DNA from: Gaiella sp051003695
Lineage (GTDB): Bacteria; Actinomycetota; Thermoleophilia; Gaiellales; Gaiellaceae
Assembly (NCBI GenBank): GCA_051003695.1
Contig: JBPCLB010000166.1
Coordinates: forward strand, 1 to 11,523
Length of the DNA stretch: 11,523 bases
Reading direction: 5' to 3'
This document shows positions 6,235-11,523 of this stretch, in pieces. The notes under the pieces are model-generated. The model was not told the DNA's origin and ran no database searches. It was given only the letters and a program-made list of their open reading frames with translations. Positions within the stretch are counted from its first letter, which is position 1. Every line of letters begins with the position of its first letter. A program made the translations under genes and the position numbers.

Positions 6235-6953
6235 CGTGTCACCCTGCTACAGAGCGCGTGCACCTGCAGCTCGACGCGCAGCCCAGGGGGCGCCGAATCG
6301 CTCACCCGGCCCCTGGCGACGACCGCGCGTCCCATGATGGTTCGCCGCACCGTCGCGAGCCGCAGTAACCCGGCGGTCGGATCGTTCGCCACGCGCAACC
6401 CCACGGCATGTTGCGACCCGAGCAGGCGCGCACCTGCAGGGCACCGGGCGACCACCCGGCGCTCGCCCCCGACCCGGAGCCGCGCCGTGACCACACGCCG
6501 GTCGAGCGGGGTCCCGGGCTTGAACGCCGCCTCGTGCCTGACGGAGGTCTCGGCGCGGCCGCCTCCGCCCTGCGTCGGAATGCAACCGATGAACGGCTGG
6601 AAGGAGACCGGCCCGCGTCCTGACCCCGTGTAGACCGCGACGAACAGCACCGCGCGACCGGTTGTCACTCCCGGAGACACGGGAGCACCGTTCTCGCCAC
6701 GAATGCTGACGTCGAGCGCGCGGTCGGTGACTCGCGCGTCGATGCCGGCGACGATGTAGTTGGGGAGTGGGCACCGCAGCTGCCACACGGCAGTTGAGGT
6801 CTCCGAGGCTCCGCGGGCCGGCACCACGACCCACGGCCCGGCGACCGGCAGGCACACCTGGAGGCCGTTGCACTCATCGGCGGCACGAGCACTCTCGGGA
6901 GCAAGGCACGCGGCGCCCACGACTGCGGCGACGATCGCGAGAACCGCTCTCAC
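6231..6953 (-). CDS. Secreted hypothetical protein with six mature cysteines, within the vWA cluster
   Basis: I do not recognise this 240-residue protein. It has a signal peptide: MRAVLAIVAAVVGAACLAP with a likely signal-peptidase I site after SARA (about 24/25). Cysteine 16 is in the hydrophobic part but the residues before it (GAA) make a poor lipobox, so a lipoprotein is less likely. The mature part has six cysteines (28, 34, 61, 124, 171, 235), enough for three disulfides outside the membrane. A glycine-rich stretch (128-132) separates two halves; the second is rich in arginine and beta-prone stretches (VVTARLRVGGERRVVARC). It has no membrane anchor after the signal. Both ends overlap the flanking vWA genes by four bases (GTGA at 6950-6953 and 6231-6234), so it is almost certainly made together with them and may be a partner or client of their extracytoplasmic faces. 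The translation-coupled layout and signal peptide argue for a real gene. Confidence 0.85.
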   Translation of the reverse strand: MRAVLAIVAAVVGAACLAPESARAADECNGLQVCLPVAGPWVVVPARGASETSTAVWQLRCPLPNYIVAGIDARVTDRALDVSIRGENGAPVSPGVTTGRAVLFVAVYTGSGRGPVSFQPFIGCIPTQGGGGRAETSVRHEAAFKPGTPLDRRVVTARLRVGGERRVVARCPAGARLLGSQHAVGLRVANDPTAGLLRLATVRRTIMGRAVVARGRVSDSAPPGLRVELQVHALCSRVTR

Positions 6954-7918
6954 AGCGCTCTCCGAAACCAGAGCGACGAGAGCGCACCGGCGAGCAGCGC
7001 GAGCGCGGCGCCGGTCACCGCGAACGTCGACGTGATCTCGACACGCTTGCGCTCGCTCACGAGCCGGGTTCCGAGCTCGCGATAGACCTCGCGCAGCCGC
7101 TCAGCCTCCAGCACCTCGAAGAACGTTCCTCCCGTCACCTCCGCGATCCGCCGCATCGTCGGGACGTCGGGCGGAACCGTGACGCGCTCGACGAGCCCTC
7201 CAGGTCGTGGAACCTCGACGACGGCGTCCTCGGTGCCGAGCGCAACCGTGCTCACGGGGACACCCGCGCGGCGTGCACGCTCGGCGGCGGCCGCCGGGGT
7301 AGCACTCTGGGCTGTCTGGGCTCCGTCCGAGAGCAGGAGGATCGCGGCCGGTGACCTCTTCCCCGCTTCGGCGCTCACCGGATCGACGGCAGCGAGCTGG
7401 AGCGAGCGGTCGATCGCGTCGCCGATCGCCGTCCCCGAGCCCAGCCGCAACTCGCGCAACGCCACCGCGGCGGCGTCTCGGTCGGTCGTCGGCGAGAGCG
7501 CGACATCGGCCGTCGTGGAGAACGTCACCAACCCCACACGATAGTTGTCGGGCACGGTCTCGAGGAGCTCGCTCGCGGCTGCGCGCGCCGCCTCGAGCCG
7601 GCTCGGCGTGACATCGTCTGCCGCCATCGAGCGTGAGACGTCGATCGCGAGCACGATCGTTGCCTCGTCCCGCGTCACCGTCCGCACGATGTTGGGCCGA
7701 GCCACGCCGACGAGCAGCAGGGCGAGCGCCAGGAGGACGATCGCCGACGGCAGATGGCGCCGCAGTCCGGGACGGCGCGCGACGAGATTCGGCGTCAGCG
7801 CTGGGCTTGCAAACCGAGCCGCGCCGCGGCGGCGACGACGCTCGAGCACGACGTAGCCCACGACGAGCAGGGGCAGGACGCCGAGGAGCGCGAGCGCGAA
7901 CGGGGTCGAGAAGCTCAT
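6950..7918 (-). CDS. Membrane-anchored vWA-domain protein (BatA/BatB-like), first copy
   Basis: A 322-residue vWA protein with hydrophobic spans at about 7-24, 57-73 and 299-317, and the vWA domain at about 86-290 between the last two. The metal site is intact: DVSRS at 93-97, T163 in SGTAIGDAID and D198 in LLSDGAQT. The N-terminal span, basic stretch (ERRRRRGAARF) and second span follow the BatA pattern. It is paralogous along its whole length to the protein at 5242-6234. The ATG at 7916-7918 lies three bases after the DUF58 stop, and the stop overlaps the next gene by four bases, so it sits in one translation unit. Role inferred from family: a membrane component receiving the action of the MoxR ATPase; substrate unknown. 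Confidence 0.9.
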   Translation of the reverse strand: MSFSTPFALALLGVLPLLVVGYVVLERRRRRGAARFASPALTPNLVARRPGLRRHLPSAIVLLALALLLVGVARPNIVRTVTRDEATIVLAIDVSRSMAADDVTPSRLEAARAAASELLETVPDNYRVGLVTFSTTADVALSPTTDRDAAAVALRELRLGSGTAIGDAIDRSLQLAAVDPVSAEAGKRSPAAILLLSDGAQTAQSATPAAAAERARRAGVPVSTVALGTEDAVVEVPRPGGLVERVTVPPDVPTMRRIAEVTGGTFFEVLEAERLREVYRELGTRLVSERKRVEITSTFAVTGAALALLAGALSSLWFRRAL

Positions 7919-7921
7919 CGC

Positions 7922-8848
7922 TCAGCGACGGATCCGCAGGAACGTCGCGAGGTCGCGAAGCCAGTCACGGTCGGTCGAGAGGACGACGTGAGCGACACCC
8001 GCCGACGCCAGCTCGCGTGCGACCGAACGACGCTCCTCGTCGGCCGCGGCGGAGAAACGGTCGCGCAGCTTTCGATCACCGGTGTCGACCCGAAGCTCGT
8101 CGCCGGTCTCGGGATCGACGAGCCACAGCACCCCCGCCGGCTCCAGCCGCTGCTCGCGCGGATCGCGGATCTCCACGGCGAGCACCTCGTGCCTCCCTGC
8201 GATCTCGAGCAACGGACGGCGCCAGTCGCGAGGGCCGCGAAAATCCGAGACGAGCACCACGAGCGAGCGCTGCCGGGCAGCCCCACCAAGACGCCGGAGG
8301 GCGACGCCGAGCGAGCTGCCCTGGGAGATCGCGGGCTCGTGGCTCTCCCGCAACGCGCCGATCAAGCCCATCAGTCCGACCCGACCCTGCCGCGGCGGCA
8401 GCACCCGCTCCTCGACGCCGCCGAAGGACACCAGCCCGACACGGTTCCCGCGCACGCTCGCTGCATGTCCGAGGGCAAGTGCGACACCGAGAGCGACGTC
8501 CGTCTTGCGACGATCGGCCGTCCCGAACGCCATCGACGGCGACGTGTCGAGAGCAAGCCATGTGACGAGTACCCGCTCGGCCAAATGCACGCGTACGTGA
8601 GGCTCGCCGGTTCTCGCCGTGACGTTCCAGTCGATCAGCCTGACGTCGTCTCCCGTCTGATAGGGCCGCACCTGCGCGAGCTCGGTGCCACGCCCAAGGA
8701 GCGACGAGCGATGATCGCCCGCAAGCATCCCGTCGACCCGGCGCCCGATCGTCAGCTCGAGCGCGCGGACGAGAGCATCCGGCACGGGACCCGGGCCGGG
8801 TCGCTCCGGAGTCGGCACCACCCCGAGTGCCCGAAGTGTCCTGCTCAC
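7922..8848 (-). CDS. DUF58 (vWA-like) MoxR partner protein
   Basis: A 308-residue soluble protein. The DUF58 signature is clear: RPYQTGDDVRLIDWNVTAR at 61-79, where the conserved Y..GD..R.IDW pattern is complete. A vWA-like fold follows, with DTSPS at 101-105 and SDF at 201-203. No signal peptide or membrane span is visible, unlike longer DUF58 proteins that start with two spans. DUF58 genes almost always sit beside moxR genes and are thought to be adaptors or clients of the ATPase. The start is a GTG at 8846-8848 with GGCGAG six to eight bases upstream; the 63-base gap after moxR shows no better in-frame start. The stop is three bases before the next gene's ATG. Confidence 0.9.
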   Translation of the reverse strand: MSRTLRALGVVPTPERPGPGPVPDALVRALELTIGRRVDGMLAGDHRSSLLGRGTELAQVRPYQTGDDVRLIDWNVTARTGEPHVRVHLAERVLVTWLALDTSPSMAFGTADRRKTDVALGVALALGHAASVRGNRVGLVSFGGVEERVLPPRQGRVGLMGLIGALRESHEPAISQGSSLGVALRRLGGAARQRSLVVLVSDFRGPRDWRRPLLEIAGRHEVLAVEIRDPREQRLEPAGVLWLVDPETGDELRVDTGDRKLRDRFSAAADEERRSVARELASAGVAHVVLSTDRDWLRDLATFLRIRR

Positions 8849-8911
8849 GCGTCTCGCCTGTCGCTGGACGGGCTCATGTGCCGCGGGCCGGCGAAGCGAC
8901 GGGAAAGCGAC

Positions 8912-9919
8912 TCACGCAGCAGCGGGCCGCCCGAGCTCGAGCCGCGGCTGCGGCACTGCTGCGAGCACGGCGTCGAGGACGTCGTCCGCGGTCCGCTCCT
9001 CCGCGAGCGCCTGATAGGTCAGCACCAGCCGGTGCCGGAAAGCGTCCTTGACGAGCGCGCGGACGTCGCCGGGGATCACGTAGTCCCGACCGTGCACGAG
9101 GGCGAGCGCACGAGCGCTCTGCACGAGCGCGATCGGTCCGCGTGGGCTGGCGCCGTAGGCAACGAGCTCGGACACCTCGCCGAGCCCCACCGAGCCCGGG
9201 TCACGCGTGGCGGTGGCGAGGCTGACGGCGTAGCTGACGAGCCCGGGATCGACGTAGACGCCGGCGGTGGCGCGTTGCAGGTCGCGCAGCTCGTCGAGGG
9301 AGAGCACCTGCCGAACCTCGGCCGCGGCCACGAGCGAGCGGTGGACGACGGTCAGCTCCTCGTCACGCTCCGGGTACCCGACGAGCACCTTGAGCATGAA
9401 GCGGTCGATCTGCGCTTCGGGAAGTGGGTAGGTGCCCTCCGACTCGATCGGATTCTGCGTCGCCATCACGAGGAACGGATCGGGGACGAGATGCGTCTCG
9501 TGGCCGATCGTGACCTGGTGCTCCTGCATCACCTCGAGCAGTGCGGACTGCACCTTGGCGGGAGCACGATTGATCTCGTCGGCGAGGAGGAAGTTGCAGA
9601 ACACCGGCCCGAGGTCGGTCTCGAACCCTGTGCGATCCGGACGGTAGATCCGGGTGCCGACGAGGTCGGAGGGAACGAGATCGGGGGTGAACTGCACGCG
9701 CTTGAACGACCCACCGAGCACGGCGGCTGTCGTCTTGATCGTGAGCGTCTTCGCGAGTCCCGGCACGCCCTCGATCAGGAGGTGTCCGCCGGCGACGAGA
9801 CAGACGAGCACCCGCTCGAGCATCTCGTCCTGCCCGGCGATCACACGCTTGATCTCGACGAGGGCCTCCTCGAGCCGCTCCCGGTCCGACGGGGCCGGAT
9901 CCCTCTCGGGTGCTGACAT
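8912..9919 (-). CDS. MoxR-family AAA+ ATPase
   Basis: A 335-residue cytoplasmic AAA+ ATPase of the MoxR family (AAA_3 plus lid domain), regarded as a chaperone-like ATPase that activates or assembles complexes with vWA proteins. Walker A is GVPGLAKT at 51-58, Walker B LLADEINRAP at 111-120 (D114, E115), sensor 1 lies in MATQNPIESEGTYPLPEAQ (152-170, N156), followed by IDRF (171-174), and sensor 2 region GASPRG at 256-261 (R260). QFTPDLVPSDLVG (76-88) is also typical. The ATG at 9917-9919 is chosen over an open frame extending 57 codons further up: that extension is low-complexity, and GAGGAG lies six bases before this ATG. It is the first gene of the MoxR/vWA cluster, so the divergent gap upstream should hold the promoter. 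Confidence 0.94.
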   Translation of the reverse strand: MSAPERDPAPSDRERLEEALVEIKRVIAGQDEMLERVLVCLVAGGHLLIEGVPGLAKTLTIKTTAAVLGGSFKRVQFTPDLVPSDLVGTRIYRPDRTGFETDLGPVFCNFLLADEINRAPAKVQSALLEVMQEHQVTIGHETHLVPDPFLVMATQNPIESEGTYPLPEAQIDRFMLKVLVGYPERDEELTVVHRSLVAAAEVRQVLSLDELRDLQRATAGVYVDPGLVSYAVSLATATRDPGSVGLGEVSELVAYGASPRGPIALVQSARALALVHGRDYVIPGDVRALVKDAFRHRLVLTYQALAEERTADDVLDAVLAAVPQPRLELGRPAAA

Positions 9920-9925
9920 GGTGTG

Positions 9926-9931
9926 CTCCTC
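9926..9931 (-). promoter_or_regulatory. Ribosome-binding site deciding the moxR start
   Basis: GAGGAG on the minus strand, six bases before the ATG at 9917-9919. It selects this start over upstream in-frame codons that lie in the divergent promoter region. Confidence 0.75.
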
Positions 9932-9983
9932 GCCTCGACAGCTCGTGCGGCCGCGTGTGGCCGTGTTTTTTGATCGTAGACGG

Positions 9984-10021
9984 CGACCCCGGCGTCGGTG
10001 TTGCGGGGTCGTTAATCGACC
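9984..10021. promoter_or_regulatory. Inverted repeats in the divergent promoter gap, possible operator
   Basis: CGACCCCG (9984-9991) is the exact reverse complement of CGGGGTCG (10004-10011), 12 bases apart. Overlapping it, GGTCG (10007-10011) and CGACC (10017-10021) flank the AT-rich centre TTAAT. The gap 9920-10094 separates moxR from the acyl-CoA dehydrogenase genes, so one site could affect both. A TACGAT (minus strand 9978-9973) may be the moxR -10 element, but no clear -35 is seen. A repressor-type operator is a plausible reading only. Confidence 0.3.
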
Positions 10022-10035
10022 GGGTGCGTGACATG

Positions 10036-10077
10036 TCCGCCAGCGGAATCCGCTCCGGCGGATTCCGCTGTTGCGGA
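10036..10077. repeat. Array of six TCCGC/GCGGA half-sites upstream of acyl-CoA dehydrogenase
   Basis: TCCGC occurs at 10036, 10049 and 10064, and GCGGA at 10043, 10058 and 10073, alternating. The GCGGA boxes are exactly 15 bases apart. Two are joined as near-palindromes GCGGA-A-TCCGC (10043-10053) and GCGGA-T-TCCGC (10058-10068). Read as one structure, CAGCGGAATCCG (10041-10052) and CGGATTCCGCTG (10059-10070) form a perfect 12-bp stem with a six-base loop, extended by five more pairs past a two-base bulge. It ends 17 bases before the GTG start, so it may be an operator array or an RNA hairpin in the leader. Confidence 0.7.
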
Positions 10078-10094
10078 GAAGTAGAGTCACCCGA

Positions 10095-11255
10095 GTGAAT
10101 CTGCGCGACAGCCCGGAGGAGGCCGCGTTCCGCGAGGAGCTACGCGCGTTCTTCGCCGAGCACCTCCCGGACGGGCTGCGCGACCACCGCGGCGGGGAGG
10201 CCCGCTACGACAGTGACGCGATCCGGGACTGGAGCCGCACGCTGCAAGAGGCCGGCTACGCGGGCCTCACCTGGCCGGTCGCCTACGGCGGCGGCGGTCG
10301 CCGTCCCTCGTTCCAGGCGATCTACTTCGAGGAGGAGGCCCAGGCGGGGGCGCCGGGGCATATCGGCGTGATCGGGCTCGGGATGGCGGGACCGACGATC
10401 ATTGCCTACGGCACCGACGCGCAGAAGACCCGGCACCTGACGAGCATCCTCTCCGCCGAGGAAATCTGGTGTCAGGGCTTCTCGGAACCCGATGCGGGCT
10501 CGGATCTCGCAGCCGTGCGCACGAGCGCACAGCGCGAGGGCGACCTGTTCGTGCTCGACGGCCAAAAGGTTTGGTCGTCCTTCGCGCACATCGCCGACTT
10601 CTGCATCCTTCTGGCGCGCAGCGAGCCCGACTCGAGCCGCCACGAGGGGCTCACGTACATGATCGTCGACATGCGCAGCCCAGGCGTCGAGGTGCGACCG
10701 CTGCGACAGATCACGGGCGAGGCCGAGTTCAACGAGATCTTCTTCTCCGGCGTCGAGGTCCCGGTCGAGAACGTGCTCGGGAAGATCGGGGAGGGTTGGC
10801 AGGTGGCGATGACGACGCTCCTGCACGAGCGTGGCACGCTGGGTTTCGCGCTCGTCGCGCGGCTCGAGATCTCCGTGCGCAAGCTGATCGAGCTCGCGCG
10901 AGACCGCGGCGCGACCGCAGCGCAGCGCGAGGCGATCGGACGCGAGTGGATCGAGCTGCAGGGTGTCAAGCACGCCGCGTACCGCTCGCTCTCCGCACTC
11001 GAGCGCGAGGGGATTCCGGGACCCGAGGGATCGATCCTGAAGCTGCACTGGTCGGAGGCGAACCAGCGCCTGACGAAGCTCGCGCTCGAGCTGCTCGGCC
11101 CCGATGCCGGCCTTCAGGGCGAGAGCGCGCCGTACAGAGGCTGGTGGCAGCACCAGCAGCTCCGCTCGCGGGGCAACACCATCGAGGCGGGCACCTCCGA
11201 GGTGCTGCGCTCGATCGTCGCCGAACGGGTTCTCGGCCTGCCACGCTCGCGCTGA
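10095..11255 (+). CDS. Acyl-CoA dehydrogenase
   Basis: A 386-residue FAD-dependent acyl-CoA dehydrogenase that would introduce an alpha-beta double bond into an acyl-CoA and pass electrons to ETF. The N-terminal helical domain begins LRDSPEEAAFREELRAFFAEHLP. Typical segments are GLTWPVAYGGGG (57-68), WCQGFSEPDAGSDLAAV (125-141), GQKVWSSFA (156-164), and the C-terminal GNTIEAGTSEVLRSIVAERVLGLPR. The base found in medium-chain enzymes (the E of YEGT) is not at its usual place: the motif reads EAGT. A glutamate at 245, in LLHERGTLGF, fits the alternative position used by isovaleryl-CoA and long-chain enzymes and by some actinobacterial heteromeric ones. I start at GTG 10095; the upstream TTG at 10071 lies inside the hairpin. 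The stop overlaps the next acyl-CoA dehydrogenase gene by one base. Substrate unknown. Confidence 0.92.
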   Translation: MNLRDSPEEAAFREELRAFFAEHLPDGLRDHRGGEARYDSDAIRDWSRTLQEAGYAGLTWPVAYGGGGRRPSFQAIYFEEEAQAGAPGHIGVIGLGMAGPTIIAYGTDAQKTRHLTSILSAEEIWCQGFSEPDAGSDLAAVRTSAQREGDLFVLDGQKVWSSFAHIADFCILLARSEPDSSRHEGLTYMIVDMRSPGVEVRPLRQITGEAEFNEIFFSGVEVPVENVLGKIGEGWQVAMTTLLHERGTLGFALVARLEISVRKLIELARDRGATAAQREAIGREWIELQGVKHAAYRSLSALEREGIPGPEGSILKLHWSEANQRLTKLALELLGPDAGLQGESAPYRGWWQHQQLRSRGNTIEAGTSEVLRSIVAERVLGLPRSR

Positions 11256-11523
11256 TGGACGCAGCGTTCACACCCGAGCAGGACGAGCTTCGTGCGCAGG
11301 CGCGGGCCTATCTCGCCGACCACCCGTCGCCCTCGTGGCGCGACCTCGCGGGTCTCGGCTGGACAGGCGTCTCCGTGAGCGAGGAGCACGGCGGCGCGGG
11401 TCTGGGATTCCTCGAGGAGGCGGTGCTCTTGGAGGAGCTCGGTCGCGGGCTCGTCCACGCGCCGTATCTCTCGACTGTCGGCGGTGTGCTTCCGGCGCTT
11501 CCTGTCGAGCTCCAGGCCGAGGT
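11255..11523 (+). CDS. Second acyl-CoA dehydrogenase, 5' part (runs off right edge)
   Basis: The first 89 codons of an open frame that continues past the edge. It starts with ATG at 11255-11257, sharing one base with the previous stop (TGATG), so translation is probably coupled. The protein begins MDAAFTPEQDELRAQARAYL, then LAGLGWTGVSVSEEHGGAGLGFLEEAVLLEELGR, which is the N-terminal helical domain of acyl-CoA dehydrogenases (W..L...GW.G....E..GG.G). The catalytic and FAD regions are not in the window. Adjacent, divergent pairs like this in actinobacteria often encode the two different subunits of an alpha2-beta2 enzyme, as in steroid side-chain degradation; that is inference here. Confidence 0.88.
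   Translation, partial: MDAAFTPEQDELRAQARAYLADHPSPSWRDLAGLGWTGVSVSEEHGGAGLGFLEEAVLLEELGRGLVHAPYLSTVGGVLPALPVELQAE

Noticed and set aside
7754..9916. A 720-codon plus-strand open frame antisense to moxR, DUF58 and vWA genes
   Set aside because: Same reason: low-complexity charged translation, opposite three clear family members on the minus strand.
9948..9971. Short GGCC hairpin followed by six T on the plus strand, resembling a terminator
   Set aside because: No plus-strand gene ends there; on the strand actually transcribed it is in the moxR leader and gives a run of A.
9920..10090. 57-codon N-terminal extension of the MoxR ATPase
   Set aside because: The extension is Arg-rich and runs through the divergent promoter gap, while the downstream ATG has a well-placed GAGGAG.

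Overview
The window is GC-rich (about two-thirds by eye) and tightly packed, with overlapping ATGA/GTGA gene junctions and frequent GTG starts. With an F420-biosynthesis gene fragment, a five-part branched-chain amino-acid type ABC transporter and a MoxR/DUF58/von Willebrand factor A cluster, it suggests a high-GC actinobacterium, perhaps a soil Thermoleophilia/Gaiella-like lineage. The lineage is inference; no rRNA or marker gene is present.

From about 9.9 kb down to the left edge everything reads on the minus strand. In transcription order: a MoxR-family AAA+ ATPase (8912-9919), a DUF58 protein (7922-8848), a membrane vWA protein (6950-7918), an unrecognised secreted protein with six cysteines in its mature part (6231-6953), a second membrane vWA protein (5242-6234), then a HAAT/Liv transporter in the order livG, livF, livH, livM, livK (5104 down to 243), and the 5' end of a probable cofG (FO synthase subunit 1) running off the left edge. 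On the plus strand, diverging from moxR, are two acyl-CoA dehydrogenase genes that overlap by one base (10095 to the right edge, the second truncated).

The MoxR/DUF58/vWA genes are a variant of the Bat/MoxR cluster: a MoxR ATPase with MIDAS-containing partners, usually viewed as a chaperone or assembly system at the membrane. The TPR (BatC) and BatD proteins of classical clusters are absent, and an unknown exported protein sits between two paralogous vWA genes. The Liv genes would import branched-chain amino acids or related small amides or acids. The paired dehydrogenases would oxidise an acyl-CoA and resemble actinobacterial heteromeric acyl-CoA dehydrogenases.

The least ordinary sequence is between genes. 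(1) Between the second vWA gene and livG there is a 58-bp-period tandem duplication that copies the vWA stop codon. One copy carries a perfect 26-bp palindrome with 6-bp near-duplicate flanks, and the other copy preserves the apparent empty site. (2) Between livG and livF lie three copies of a GGGGGAAACCATG motif, one forming a perfect 12-bp hairpin. (3) Upstream of the dehydrogenases is an array of six TCCGC/GCGGA half-sites, three of them spaced exactly 15 bp. (4) A hairpin follows livK. No CRISPR array, tRNA, rRNA, transposase or phage gene was seen, and I found no clearly new multi-gene system; the best candidates for novelty are the exported protein inside the vWA cluster and the inserted palindromes.
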